This document shows, piece by piece, positions 36,575 through 45,459 of a DNA stretch of 64,000 bases. Below the pieces are notes generated by a model. That model worked only from the letters and a program-made list of their open reading frames with translations. It was not told where the DNA came from and did not search any database. Each line of letters opens with the position of its first letter. Position 1 is the stretch's first letter. The DNA lies in the NCBI RefSeq assembly GCF_003268655.1, contig NZ_CP029642.1, forward strand, positions 4,295,123 to 4,359,122. The letters run 5' to 3'. Source of the stretch: Arthrobacter dokdonellae (GTDB lineage: Bacteria > Actinomycetota > Actinomycetes > Actinomycetales > Micrococcaceae). The translations under genes and the position numbers were made by a program.

Positions 36575-38125
36575 ATGGCTTTTATTCTCGACAATCCCAA
36601 ACAGGGCGCCGCCGCCGCCCGCGCGGACACACGGGCCTGGGTCGCCCTGGCGGTCCTCATGCTGCCGGTGCTGCTGATCTCCGTGGACAACACGGTGCTG
36701 AGCTTCGCCGTCCCCTCCATCTCGCTTGCCCTGGTCCCCTCCGCGCCGGAGCTGCTGTGGATCATTGACGTCTACCCGCTGGTGCTGGCCGCGCTGCTGG
36801 TCCCCATGGGCAGCCTGGCCGACCGCTTTGGCCGTCGCCGCCTGCTCCTGCTCGGGAGCACGGGTTTTGCCGTGGTGTCCGTGCTGGCGGCCTTTGCGCC
36901 GTCGGCCGCGGCCTTGATTGGCTACCGGGCCCTCCTGGGCGTGTTCGGCTCCATGCTGATGCCTTCCACGCTTTCCCTGATCCGCAACCTCTTCGCGCAC
37001 CAGGACCAGCGGCGCACCGCCATCGCCATTTGGGCTGCGTGCTTTTCCGGAGGGGCCGCACTGGGTCCCATTGTGGGCGGATTCCTGCTGGAGCACTTCT
37101 GGTGGGGCTCGGTATTCCTGCTCTCGGTCCCCGTGCTGGTGCCACTGCTCATCCTGGCGCCCATTTTTGTGCCTGCATCAAAGGACCCCGAGCCCGGGAA
37201 GATTGACCCCCTCAGCATCCTGCTCTCCTTCGGCGCCATGGTCCCGGTCATTTTTGGCATCAAGGAGATCGCCCAGGGCGGGCCCTGGGCGGTACATGCC
37301 GGCCTGATCGCGGCAGGTCTGGCGCTGGGCTTCGTCTTTGTACGGCGCCAGCTGCGCCGGGACAGCCCCATGTTGGATGTGCGGCTGTTCCGCAACCCGG
37401 TGTTCAGCGGGGGCGTGCTGGCCAACCTGCTGAGCATTTTCTCGCTGGTGGGCTTCCTGTACTTCGTCACCCAGCACCTGCAGCTGGTGGTGGGGCTCTC
37501 CCCCACCGCGGCGGCGTTTGTGCTGGTCCCGGGGCTTGCCGTCTCGATTGTGACGGGGCTGCTGGCGGCCCGGCTGGCCAGGTTCTTCAAGCCGTCCCGG
37601 CTGGTGTCCGCAGGCCTGCTGCTCAACGCCGTCGGATTTGGGATCGTGTGGTTGAACCCGGACGGCGCCGTGGCCGGCATTGTGGCGGCCTTTGTTGTGC
37701 TGGGTGCGGGCGTGGGGATCGCGGAGACCATCTCCAACGACCTCATCCTCAGCGCTGCCCCACCGGCCAAGGCCGGTGCCGCGTCGGCGATCTCGGAGAC
37801 CGCCTACGAGGTCGGCTCGGTCCTGGGAACCGCCCTGCTGGGCAGCATCCTGGCGGCCGCCTACCGGCTCAACGTGGTGGTGCCCGGGTCGCTCTCCGCG
37901 GTGGAGCGGAATGCGGCGGGCCAGACGCTGGGCGGGGCGATCGACGTTGCCAACACGCTGCCTGCCGGACAGGGATCCGCACTGCTGGCATCGGCCAGGC
38001 ACGCCTTTGATTGCGGCTCCGGGCTGGTCGCGCTGGTGGGTGTTGCGTTGATGGCGGGCGCGGCCGTCATGTGCCTGCGGACCTTGCGCGCCGCCGATTC
38101 CGGCGCGGATCCTGGGGCCCGCTGA
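36575..38125 (+). CDS. MFS multidrug exporter, DHA2 (14-span) type
   Basis: 516 residues. DHA2 motifs are LMLPVLLISVDNTVLSFAVP (motif D1), GSLADRFGRRRLLLLGS (motif A), RALLGVFGSMLMPSTL (motif B) and GGAALGPIVGGFLLEHFWW (motif C). This is the SmvA/QacA side of the family, which exports cationic biocides; the acidic residue in helix 1 (VDN) fits. The start at 36575 (MAFILDNPKQG) follows TAGAGT by 7 nt, so it is probably leaderless. Controlled by the divergent TetR gene. Confidence 0.92.
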   Translation: MAFILDNPKQGAAAARADTRAWVALAVLMLPVLLISVDNTVLSFAVPSISLALVPSAPELLWIIDVYPLVLAALLVPMGSLADRFGRRRLLLLGSTGFAVVSVLAAFAPSAAALIGYRALLGVFGSMLMPSTLSLIRNLFAHQDQRRTAIAIWAACFSGGAALGPIVGGFLLEHFWWGSVFLLSVPVLVPLLILAPIFVPASKDPEPGKIDPLSILLSFGAMVPVIFGIKEIAQGGPWAVHAGLIAAGLALGFVFVRRQLRRDSPMLDVRLFRNPVFSGGVLANLLSIFSLVGFLYFVTQHLQLVVGLSPTAAAFVLVPGLAVSIVTGLLAARLARFFKPSRLVSAGLLLNAVGFGIVWLNPDGAVAGIVAAFVVLGAGVGIAETISNDLILSAAPPAKAGAASAISETAYEVGSVLGTALLGSILAAAYRLNVVVPGSLSAVERNAAGQTLGGAIDVANTLPAGQGSALLASARHAFDCGSGLVALVGVALMAGAAVMCLRTLRAADSGADPGAR

Positions 38126-38158
38126 GGCCTGTTGTCAGCAGCCTCCGGTGTGTTCGCT

Positions 38159-38407
38159 TCAGCGGCCGCTGTTTCGCTTGTCCGCGTTCTTGAGGGCCTT
38201 GCGGACGGCGCGGCTGCGGACTCCCAGCGACACCATGTGGGCGATCAGCCCCACGCCGATGAACGGCAGGCCGACAAAGGTCAGGTGCGGCGTGGAGGTG
38301 ACGGCACCAATGACGATGATGATGATGCCAAGGGCAGTCAGGCCCATGCCGCCGAAAACGGCATATTTATAGGCCGGAGGCGCGGTTTCCCAAAAGTCGT
38401 TTAGCAC
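38159..38407 (-). CDS. Small two-span membrane protein
   Basis: 82 residues from a GTG start at 38407 that follows TAGACT by exactly 6 nt (leaderless). Two hydrophobic segments (YAVFGGMGLTALGIIIIVIG and FVGLPFIGVGLIAHMVSLGV) are followed by a basic tail rich in Arg and Lys. Likely a conserved actinobacterial membrane protein of unknown role; I do not recall a named function. Confidence 0.75.
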   Translation of the reverse strand: MLNDFWETAPPAYKYAVFGGMGLTALGIIIIVIGAVTSTPHLTFVGLPFIGVGLIAHMVSLGVRSRAVRKALKNADKRNSGR

Positions 38408-38413
38408 GTCCCA

Positions 38414-38419
38414 AGTCTA
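38414..38419 (-). promoter_or_regulatory. Leaderless-type -10 box
   Basis: On the minus strand TAGACT is followed by 6 nt and the GTG start at 38407. Confidence 0.55.
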
Positions 38420-38461
38420 ATGGGTAATGCCCAAGCCCCGGTTCGCAGCCGCCCCACTATC

Positions 38462-38505
38462 GACGCTCCTGCAGCTTTGGCGGCTTTTTCGGCAACGCTC
38501 CTGCA
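38462..38505 (-). repeat. 32-bp-spaced dodecamer repeat, locus 2
   Basis: On the minus strand TGCAGGAGCGTT (38494-38505) and TGCAGGAGCGTC (38462-38473) are exactly 32 bp apart, with GCCGAAAAAGCC in the interval. It matches locus 1 at 32236 and locus 3 at 56444. Confidence 0.8.
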
Positions 38506-38547
38506 CCTTTGCGATGTTCAACCACCGGAAACGGGCCAGCCTCCGGA

Positions 38548-39543
38548 TTAGAAGAGAGACTCCTGCAGCGCGGGGATCTCAGTCGCGTAGTCGCCGAACT
38601 GGATCTTGTGTCCCTTCAGCCCGGCGAGGTCGGCCAGAAACTCCGTCTCCGTGTCGTCCACGGCCACCAAGGCATAACTGCCCACCATCGAATCCAGCCG
38701 CATGCCGTGCTCACCGCACGACAGAGGCAACGGGTAGGCGATCCGCCGGCCGGGTCGCGCCACCGCGGCGGCAAAAGGACCGAGGTCAAACCGTTCGGTC
38801 ACGGGTTGAAACCCATCCAGCGCGCACGTGCTCAAGAAGGCGCGCGCCGCACCGGAGGCGGTGGCATTGACGGCGTCCAGTTCGGCGTCCAGCTTCGGCT
38901 GCAAAAGGGAGGCGAATTTTGCCGCGCCGCGGACGACTTGGGTCAGGCCCAGCTCCGCGGACACTGCGTCTTCGAGCATCCGCACCACGGAGCCGTCCCG
39001 GGCGCGGGCCACGTATCGGGCAACAATGGCTCCCTGCTCTGCCAGTCGGCTCCACTTGCTTCGCTGGGATGCCGTTCCGACCTTCACGGTGCCATCGGCA
39101 AACGTGGCGATATACAACCAGTGCGGCTGTGCCAGGTAGGCCTTCAGGCCGGGCGGCCCAATGCCGCTGCGGTGAAAGTCGTGCATGAAGCGGAAGTCGT
39201 CCCGCGCCAAGCAGCTGCCACACTGGTAGCCGCGCTCTGCGGCCTGACCCGTGGGGCAGCTGTGGTGTTCGGCGTCATGGGGGCCCAGCACCACCGAAAA
39301 CCCGAGACAGTGCCGGGCCGGGACACCGGCGCCGCACTCGACACGGAACCGCAGCCAAAGCCCAGGCTCGAGCGGCAGGCGTACACCGCCGTCGTCCGTG
39401 GTCACGGCAAGCACGGGCCCGTCCGCGGACCAGGTGATTCCGCGGACCAAGGTCCCGCTCGCCGGCTGTCCGCCGACCACGCCAGGTCTCTCCGGGCCCG
39501 TCGGGGCCAGGGCCCCGGGATCGATCACCGGACCGGCCATCAC
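38548..39543 (-). CDS. DUF2797 family protein
   Basis: 331 residues resembling the DUF2797 family. Cys/His positions (HCLGFS; HHSCPTG; YQCGSCLARDDF) suggest a small zinc-binding unit near residues 80-110, and the central HWLYIATFADGTVKVGTASQ is reminiscent of a GIY-YIG-like core. Function unknown. It starts 1 nt after the CitE-like gene stop, so the two are one operon. Confidence 0.8.
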   Translation of the reverse strand: MMAGPVIDPGALAPTGPERPGVVGGQPASGTLVRGITWSADGPVLAVTTDDGGVRLPLEPGLWLRFRVECGAGVPARHCLGFSVVLGPHDAEHHSCPTGQAAERGYQCGSCLARDDFRFMHDFHRSGIGPPGLKAYLAQPHWLYIATFADGTVKVGTASQRSKWSRLAEQGAIVARYVARARDGSVVRMLEDAVSAELGLTQVVRGAAKFASLLQPKLDAELDAVNATASGAARAFLSTCALDGFQPVTERFDLGPFAAAVARPGRRIAYPLPLSCGEHGMRLDSMVGSYALVAVDDTETEFLADLAGLKGHKIQFGDYATEIPALQESLF

Positions 39544-39544
39544 A

Positions 39545-40417
39545 TCAGACGGCTGGCTGGACGCCGTAGGCCACGGCCAACTTCATGATCTTTTCGGCAC
39601 GTCCCAGGCGGGGCAGGTCCGAACCGTCCCGGATGACGCCGCCGCGCGCCTCGAAGTCATTCATGAAGTCGGTGGCCCAGGCAACGTCGGTGGGTGTGGG
39701 GCTGATGACCTCGTTGATGATCGTCGTCTGGTCGATCGCCAGGCAAAGCTTGCCCGTCATGCCCATCGAGACGGTGATGGCGGACTGTTCCCGCAGGATC
39801 GGGTGGTTGGTGCCGACGGTGGGGCCGTCAATGGGGCCGGGCAGGTTTCCGACCCGGCTGGCAACCACGAGTTTGGCGCGCGGGTACGCCATGGCCTCAC
39901 GGTCGGCGGCCATGCCGGTGTCGCGGCGGAAGTCGCCCGAGCCGAATGCCAGGCGGAAGGCACCCTCTGCTCGGGCGATGTTGTTCGCTTCCTCAATGCC
40001 CAGTGCGGACTCCACCAGGGCGAGGACGCGGGTCTTGCCGTCGAGACGGTGGTAGGTCTCCTTGACCTGTTCGGCGTTTTCGGTCTTCGCCAGCATCACA
40101 CCGAGCAGGTTGGGGATGTTGCGCAGGCCGGCAACGTCGTCCGCCCAGAAGTCCGAGTGGACGTCATTGATGCGGACCCAGGCCTTGCCCCCGTTGCGCA
40201 GCCAGGCAATGACGTCGGACCGCGCGGCGTCCTTCTTTTTCGGGTCAACCGCGTCCTCGATGTCCAAAACCACGGCGTCAGCACGCGAATCCGCGGCCTC
40301 ATCGAAGATCTCCGGGCGGGTCGCGGGTACCAGCAGCCATGACCGGGCAATTTCAGCCGGAATATTGCGGGTGCGGGGTGGCTTGGACGCGGAGTCGGTG
40401 TGAACGGTACTAGACAT
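39545..40417 (-). CDS. CitE-like CoA-ester lyase (HpcH/HpaI superfamily)
   Basis: 290 residues of the citrate lyase beta-subunit family: SWLLVPATRPEIFDEAADSR, VVLDIEDAVDPKKKD (Mg-binding acidic pair), KAWVRINDV and LALVESALGIEEANNIAR (metal-binding Glu). No citC/D/F genes are nearby, so it is a stand-alone CitE homologue such as those acting on malyl- or citramalyl-CoA. The start at 40417 (MSSTVHTDS) follows TACGGT by 6 nt, hence leaderless. The DUF2797 gene follows directly. Confidence 0.88.
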   Translation of the reverse strand: MSSTVHTDSASKPPRTRNIPAEIARSWLLVPATRPEIFDEAADSRADAVVLDIEDAVDPKKKDAARSDVIAWLRNGGKAWVRINDVHSDFWADDVAGLRNIPNLLGVMLAKTENAEQVKETYHRLDGKTRVLALVESALGIEEANNIARAEGAFRLAFGSGDFRRDTGMAADREAMAYPRAKLVVASRVGNLPGPIDGPTVGTNHPILREQSAITVSMGMTGKLCLAIDQTTIINEVISPTPTDVAWATDFMNDFEARGGVIRDGSDLPRLGRAEKIMKLAVAYGVQPAV

Positions 40418-40423
40418 ACATCT

Positions 40424-40429
40424 ACCGTA
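40424..40429 (-). promoter_or_regulatory. Leaderless-type -10 box
   Basis: On the minus strand TACGGT is followed by 6 nt and the ATG at 40417. Confidence 0.5.
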
Positions 40430-40522
40430 TACGCACTCCGCGCCGGAATCGCTGCGCGCTCCTACAAGACCCGGCCCCACCGGCTGGCGGAATGTGCCAG
40501 TTGGCCGGCCCCGCGCGGGCCG

Positions 40523-42094
40523 CTACTCCGGCATGATCATGGTGCGCAGGTCGAGCTGGCGCAGCACCCGGTCGGCCACTTCCGGATCGGTCGCGGCCTC
40601 GTTGCGTGCCGTGAGCACCTCCTGCCGGGCGGCGTCCAGGGCGATGGTCTGCACGGCGATGGCCAGTTCCCGGCCCCGACGGCGTCGCCCGTCCGCACCG
40701 CCGTCGTCCACGTTTCCGTCCAGCAGTTCAGCGTGCAGGCGCTTCATCCTGGATTTGACCAGTTGCAGTTTTTCCTGCGGCAGGCTCTTGATGAGCTCGT
40801 TGTCCCGAAGGGCCGCCACGGCCGCATCCTGGGCACGCAGGGCCAGCAGCCGCCCGGCCTCACGCTCCTCCACGCCGTCGTCCGTTGCCTTTAAGACGCG
40901 CATGAGCCACGGCAGGGTGAGGCCGGGCAGCACCAGGGTGGCCAGCAGCACGGCACAGGCAACCACGATGATCTCGTGGCGGCCGGGAAACGCGTCGCCG
41001 GACGGCAGCACGGTGGGCAGGGCCAGCGCCAGCGCCAAGGTGGCCAACCCCCGCATGCCGCACCACGTGAGGATCACCACGTCCTTGAGGCTGGTGGGCT
41101 GAAGCCCGCCCTCGGATTTGCGCGAAAGCAGCGCGAGGAGCCCGAACCACAGGAAACGGACCGCGATGACGAGGACGCTGATTCCGGCTGCCGGGGGAAT
41201 CATGCCCCAAATTGCCGAACCTTCGGCGTTGACGACCTCGCGGACCTCGAGTCCCACCAGTCCGAACGCGAGCCCGGTGACGAGCAGTTCCACCACGTCC
41301 CAAAACGCCGCCCGGGTGACACGCTCGGCCGCGTCCTCGGCACGGGCGTGGCGCTTGATCTCCAGCGCCGTCACCACCACGGCGATGACGCCGGAGGCAT
41401 GGACCTCCTCGGCCAGGATGTAGGCGGCAAACGGGACCACCAGGGTCACGGCGCTGCGGGCCACGGAGGACGTGATGAGCCTGGTGATCAGCCCCGTCAG
41501 CCAGCCCATGAGCATGCCGACGACGACGGCCGCCACGGCTCCCAGGGCAAACTTGGCCGCCACTTCGGCCCCGAAGGGCTGGCCGGACAGGGCGCTGGCC
41601 ACGGCCGCCTGGAAGACCACGATGGCGGCGGCGTCGTTGAACAGGCCCTCGCTCTGCAGCACGGTGATGAGGCGGCGGGGCATGTGCACGCGGCCCGACA
41701 CCGATTCCACGGCCACCGGGTCCGGCGGGGCGGCCATCGCGCCCAGCGCCACGGCAGCAGGCAGGCCGATCCCGGGAATCAACAGCCATGCGGCACCCGC
41801 CACCGCCGCGGTGGAGACCACCACGAGGGCCACGGCCAGCAGGATGATGGTCCGCCAACGGACACGGAACACCGACCAGGAGCTTTTCTGTGCGGTGGCG
41901 AAAAGCAACGGCGGAAGGAAGATGGGCAGGATCAGCTCGGGGTCGATCTGCAGGTCCGGGAAACCCGGGATGAACGTCATGGCGACGGCCAGGAGCAACA
42001 TGAGCACCGGGTACGGAAGCTTGAGCCTGTCTCCCAGCCCGACAGCAACCACCGTGGCGAAGAGGAGTCCGATGACCAGTACCAGCTGTTCCAC
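40523..42094 (-). CDS. Na+/H+ antiporter, CPA1 type
   Basis: A 523-residue membrane antiporter. The CPA1 ion-binding ND motif is in LQSEGLFNDAAAIVVFQAAV, the upstream GAMAAPPDPVAVESV segment matches family helix 4, and about 12 spans cover residues 1-400. The cytoplasmic tail (about 405-523) is charged and helical (RAQDAAVAALRDNELIKSLP), probably regulatory. Used for pH and sodium homeostasis. It stands alone; no promoter signal was assigned. Confidence 0.93.
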   Translation of the reverse strand: MEQLVLVIGLLFATVVAVGLGDRLKLPYPVLMLLLAVAMTFIPGFPDLQIDPELILPIFLPPLLFATAQKSSWSVFRVRWRTIILLAVALVVVSTAAVAGAAWLLIPGIGLPAAVALGAMAAPPDPVAVESVSGRVHMPRRLITVLQSEGLFNDAAAIVVFQAAVASALSGQPFGAEVAAKFALGAVAAVVVGMLMGWLTGLITRLITSSVARSAVTLVVPFAAYILAEEVHASGVIAVVVTALEIKRHARAEDAAERVTRAAFWDVVELLVTGLAFGLVGLEVREVVNAEGSAIWGMIPPAAGISVLVIAVRFLWFGLLALLSRKSEGGLQPTSLKDVVILTWCGMRGLATLALALALPTVLPSGDAFPGRHEIIVVACAVLLATLVLPGLTLPWLMRVLKATDDGVEEREAGRLLALRAQDAAVAALRDNELIKSLPQEKLQLVKSRMKRLHAELLDGNVDDGGADGRRRRGRELAIAVQTIALDAARQEVLTARNEAATDPEVADRVLRQLDLRTMIMPE

Positions 42095-42182
42095 GCTCTC
42101 ACCTTAGCGTCTCCCGAGGACCCGCACCCTGATCCTCCCGCGCAGCCTGCCTGTTGCTCCCCGGTCGTGGGGCACGGGGGCC

Positions 42183-43703
42183 TCAGTCGTAGTGCTGCAT
42201 CCCTGGCCACAGGGACGTCCAAGGGGCGCGGAGGCCGCGGCAGACCATGACGGCCCGTCCCTGTTCCTCGTTTTGGACGCCGATCCCGTTATCCAGCCTG
42301 GCCTTCACGGTGCATGAGGTGAAGAGGTTGGACAGCTCATCGAAGCCCACAGTGACGGCGGCAGTCGCCGTTGCCGGCGGGGGGCCGTAGGCATGCAGCT
42401 GGTTCTGCCCGCTGAACACCGGCGGAAGTCCGCGGGTCGGCCCGAATTTCTCCAGCGCGCCCGCTTCCCCATAGTTCTGCGCCAACAGCACCGTGCGCGC
42501 CCGCTCGGCGGGCCGCAGTGCGTCGTAGACTCCAGCCACCTGGTCCACGTAGGCAGGCCAGCCCACGGAGTCCCTGGCCGTCTGGTTGACCGTGGCGATG
42601 ACAGGTGGCAATGATGCCGCCGGGATTACCGGCAGCGCCACCACCACGGCCGTGGCCCCGGCAACCGCGACGGCGGTCCAGACGCCGGACCAACGGAGGG
42701 CACGGCGGCGCGCCCACTGGACGCTCACGGCGGACCCGGCAGCGTAGGCGAAGGCCAGCAGCCCGAACGTGTAGTAGGGCTGGCCGCCTGTGGCCAGGAC
42801 GATCAGGGCGACGATCGGGTACGCCCAGGCAAATGCCCGCACCGGCCGCCACTCGGCGCGCCGAAACAACGCCACGAGACCGGCGATCCAGATCGGGACG
42901 AGGGTGATGCCGAGGAGTATGAGCTGAAACGGCACGAAGTACAGCCTGTCGTCGCCGCCCTTGTCGCGCGCCAGCGCTCCGGCCATCGTGAGTTCCGGCC
43001 AGCCCGTCGCGGCCTGGTAAACCAGGTTCGGGGCCCCGACAAGCACGGCGGCGAGCACTCCTGCCCACAGCCATCTTTGGGTGAGGGCCCTGCGCGGTCC
43101 CGCCAGGAGCAGGCCGCCAAGGAAGCCGAGCAACAATAGCGCAATCAACCACTTGTTGTAGGTGCCCAGCCCCACCACCAGGCCGGCGGGCAGCCACCAC
43201 CGCGGCCGGTCCCGCAGCAACGCCCGGCAGGCGAACAGGATGAACCCCAGCCATGGCAACAGGTCGGCGGAAGCCGTCAACAGGATATGCCCGGCAATGA
43301 AGACAAACGTTGAACTGGCGCCCGCCGCAGCCAGCAGCTGTGCCCGGGCGCCGCCGCCGAGTTCGGCCGACAGCAGGGCCGTCAGGGCCACGGCGCCGAG
43401 GGCGAACAGCATCGCCGGCACGCGCAGCGCCCACAGGTTGTCGCCAAACACCCAGATCCCGGCCCGGACAACCATCGGCGTCAAGGGGGACTGGTCCACA
43501 TAGCCCCAGGCCGGATGCATGGACAGGACGCGGAAATACAGTTCGTCACGATGGTAGCCGTACCGCGTCACGGTCAGCAGGAACAGGGCCGCGTCAACGG
43601 CCAGGACCACGGCCACCGGGCGCCAGGCAAAAGGCGCCCGCAGGCTGTAGGCGATCCGCGCAGGGCCGCCAGGACTTGGCCGCATCGGCGGTGAGGGGGT
43701 CAT
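42183..43703 (-). CDS. Membrane glycosyltransferase, GT39/ArnT-like
   Basis: 506 residues with about 10 spans. The first external loop has the catalytic-type acidic motif YGYHRDELYFRVLSMHPAWG and YVDQSPLTPMVVR, as in PMT_2/GT39 lipid-linked sugar transferases (ArnT, PMT). The C-terminal third (about 395-506) is a soluble extracytoplasmic domain. Such enzymes move mannose or other sugars from polyprenyl phosphate to wall or protein acceptors; the acceptor is unknown. 89 bp after the antiporter start region; the next gene upstream encodes a short lipoprotein-like ORF. Confidence 0.87.
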   Translation of the reverse strand: MTPSPPMRPSPGGPARIAYSLRAPFAWRPVAVVLAVDAALFLLTVTRYGYHRDELYFRVLSMHPAWGYVDQSPLTPMVVRAGIWVFGDNLWALRVPAMLFALGAVALTALLSAELGGGARAQLLAAAGASSTFVFIAGHILLTASADLLPWLGFILFACRALLRDRPRWWLPAGLVVGLGTYNKWLIALLLLGFLGGLLLAGPRRALTQRWLWAGVLAAVLVGAPNLVYQAATGWPELTMAGALARDKGGDDRLYFVPFQLILLGITLVPIWIAGLVALFRRAEWRPVRAFAWAYPIVALIVLATGGQPYYTFGLLAFAYAAGSAVSVQWARRRALRWSGVWTAVAVAGATAVVVALPVIPAASLPPVIATVNQTARDSVGWPAYVDQVAGVYDALRPAERARTVLLAQNYGEAGALEKFGPTRGLPPVFSGQNQLHAYGPPPATATAAVTVGFDELSNLFTSCTVKARLDNGIGVQNEEQGRAVMVCRGLRAPWTSLWPGMQHYD

Positions 43704-43721
43704 CTGCGCGCCACCGCGCGC

Positions 43722-43967
43722 CTACAGGAGCTCATACGAGTCCACCGCCTGCTCGAGAATGGTGCGATACCGGAACCATACGCTTGCCGGGGTCGCGGCG
43801 ACAATAACACTGCTGCCGTGGCGGCCGCCGGCCGGCCTGGAACCACGGGAACGCGGACAACGCCGGGGCCGCGGTGCCGCGGGCCGGGCAACTGTCCCGC
43901 CGCAGCCTGCGAGCGGCAGGCCGGCCCCCAGCGCCAGGACGCCGGCGGCCAGCCGGAAATTCCTCAT
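43722..43967 (-). CDS. Short lipoprotein candidate
   Basis: 81 residues: MRNFRLAAGVLALGAGLPLA then GCGG gives a good signal peptide with lipobox LAGC (Cys at residue 22). GGAGAA precedes the ATG by 5 nt. After the lipobox the sequence is Arg/Pro-rich and unlike any family I know, ending VDSYELL. It may be a truncated lipoprotein or a chance frame behind a real start. 18 nt upstream of the glycosyltransferase gene on the same strand. Confidence 0.45.
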   Translation of the reverse strand: MRNFRLAAGVLALGAGLPLAGCGGTVARPAAPRPRRCPRSRGSRPAGGRHGSSVIVAATPASVWFRYRTILEQAVDSYELL

Positions 43968-44081
43968 GGTGTTCTCCTAGATTGGAGCCCTCGCCTGGCG
44001 GCCGGGCTTGCATCTAGAGACGGCGCCGGCAGGGCACGGGTTCAACGCTGGAGGAAGACAGCAAAGATCTTTCGCCGCCGA

Positions 44082-44729
44082 TCAGGGGTTCAGCGCCTGC
44101 GCAATCGGGACATCCCCGTCGGTGAATTCGATGGTGCGGCGCACGGTGTCCGGGCGGCCAAGGACCGCCGCCGCCACGAGGGCGACATTGGCCCGGGAGG
44201 TGTTCCGGCTGGCGGGGTCGGCAGCCGTGGTGACGGCCCCGGTCGGGTCGTCCTGGGTCAGCGCCCCGGGCCCCAGGATGGTCCAGGACAGGCCCGTGCC
44301 GCGCAGGTGCGCGTCTGCGGCCGCCTTGGCCTCGGCGTAGGGGAAGAAGCTGTCCTCTCGGGGGACGCCGTGGTCCGGGCCGGCCCCCAGGTAGGACACC
44401 ATCACATAGCGCGTCACGCCGGCCTGGGCTGCGGCGTCCATGGAACGGATGGCCGCGTCGCGATCGACGGCGTATGTCCGTTCGGCGCTTCCCCCGCCTG
44501 CGCCCGCGGACCAGACGACCGCGTCCTGTCCGGCCATCAATGCGGCGAGCTCGTCCACGGACGCGGACACGACGTCGTGCACCACCGGGGTGGCCCCCGC
44601 CGCGGCAACATCGTCGATTTGGGCGGCGTTGCGGATCACGCCGGAAACCTCCCAGCCGCGCTCCTTGAGCAGCGGGGCCAACAGCAGTGCAATCTTCCCG
44701 TGCCCGCCAATGATCATGACCTTGCCCAT
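44082..44729 (-). CDS. NAD(P)-binding protein of the atypical SDR (NmrA/YwnB) type
   Basis: 215 residues. The dinucleotide loop IIGGHGKIALLLAPLL near the N-terminus fits the GxxGxxG-like pattern. VVWSAGAGGG and YVMVSYLGAGPDHG follow, and a YAEAKAAADAHLRGTGLSW stretch carries the Tyr/Lys pair. This class includes NAD(P)H-binding redox sensors and flavin/biliverdin-like reductases; the substrate is unknown. The start at 44729 (MGKVMIIGG) has GGAGCG 5 nt upstream. Confidence 0.87.
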   Translation of the reverse strand: MGKVMIIGGHGKIALLLAPLLKERGWEVSGVIRNAAQIDDVAAAGATPVVHDVVSASVDELAALMAGQDAVVWSAGAGGGSAERTYAVDRDAAIRSMDAAAQAGVTRYVMVSYLGAGPDHGVPREDSFFPYAEAKAAADAHLRGTGLSWTILGPGALTQDDPTGAVTTAADPASRNTSRANVALVAAAVLGRPDTVRRTIEFTDGDVPIAQALNP

Positions 44730-44875
44730 GCTGCCGCTCCTTCGTCACGGCGGCGGCCAGGAACCGCTGCCTGCGTCCTCCCAGTACACACCGGGCGCGA
44801 CGAGGGCGCCAGTCAGGCGGCAGCGCCGACGGTGCACGCAGGCGGCCGCACAGCCAAGCATGCCGCCATGGGCGC

Positions 44876-44921
44876 AAAAAACCCGTGGCCCCTGGGCCTT
44901 TCGGCCGGGACCACGGGTTTT
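44876..44921 (-). terminator. Terminator after tRNA-Met
   Basis: On the minus strand AACCCGTGG...CCACGGGTT forms a strong stem with an inner GGCC hairpin, then TTTTTGC. It ends the tRNA-Met transcript. Confidence 0.8.
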
Positions 44922-44928
44922 GTTTCGG

Positions 44929-45002
44929 TAGCGGCGGGGAGGCTCGATCTCCCGACCTCACGATTATGAGTCGTGCGCTCTAACCAACTGAGCTACGCCG
45001 CC
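44929..45002 (-). tRNA. tRNA-Met (anticodon CAT)
   Basis: 74 nt. The anticodon stem CACGA/TCGTG closes loop CTCATAA with CAT. Acceptor GGCGGCG pairs with CGCCGCT (G-U at the first pair), and the T arm is GGGAG ATCGAGC CTCCC. The full first-pair match excludes the initiator form, so this is the elongator. Confidence 0.93.
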
Positions 45003-45064
45003 ATAAATGAGTTTGGCCCGTGTTGTCGGCCAAAACCGTATTGACACGAGCCACCCCATTTGCG

Positions 45065-45136
45065 AGCCCCCCACCGGAATCGATCCGGTGACCTCGTTCT
45101 TACCAAGAACGCGCTCTACCACTGAGCTAGGGGGGC
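45065..45136 (-). tRNA. tRNA-Thr (anticodon GGT)
   Basis: 72 nt. Acceptor GCCCCCC/GGGGGGC is perfect, the anticodon stem CGTTC/GAACG closes loop TTGGTAA, and the T arm is ACCGG ATCGATT CCGGT. It lies 62 nt upstream of tRNA-Met and is probably co-transcribed with it. Confidence 0.96.
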
Positions 45137-45356
45137 AACGAGAAAATACTTTACCAGCGGTTTTGCAGGATGCGAAATCGAGGATTCCACCCCTCGGGAC
45201 CGGCCCCCGCATCGGGGCGTGAGAGGCGCGGATGGGGCCGTACACGGTGCCGAAATGCGGCCGGAACACCCCCATTTCCGGCGCATGGAACCGGGCAGTC
45301 CGGCCCACGGGGCGGGACTGATGACATGCGTCACAGCTCCGGGCGCGCGGATACCA

Positions 45357-45402
45357 GACAGGGGGCGGGGCACAAAGTTTCCTTTGCGCCCCGCCCCCTG
45401 TC
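45357..45402 (-). terminator. Long GC hairpin after the helicase gene
   Basis: GACAGGGGGCGGGGC pairs with its inverse at 45388-45402, with an inner CAAAG/CTTTG stem and loop TTTC. No T tract follows on the minus strand, so it may stabilise the 3' end rather than terminate. The rest of the 323-bp gap to tRNA-Thr shows nothing. Confidence 0.5.
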
Positions 45403-45459
45403 CCGGCAAATTACGATTTCAAGGTTCCGACCGGATCATAGTGTCCGGCAACGGCCTCG

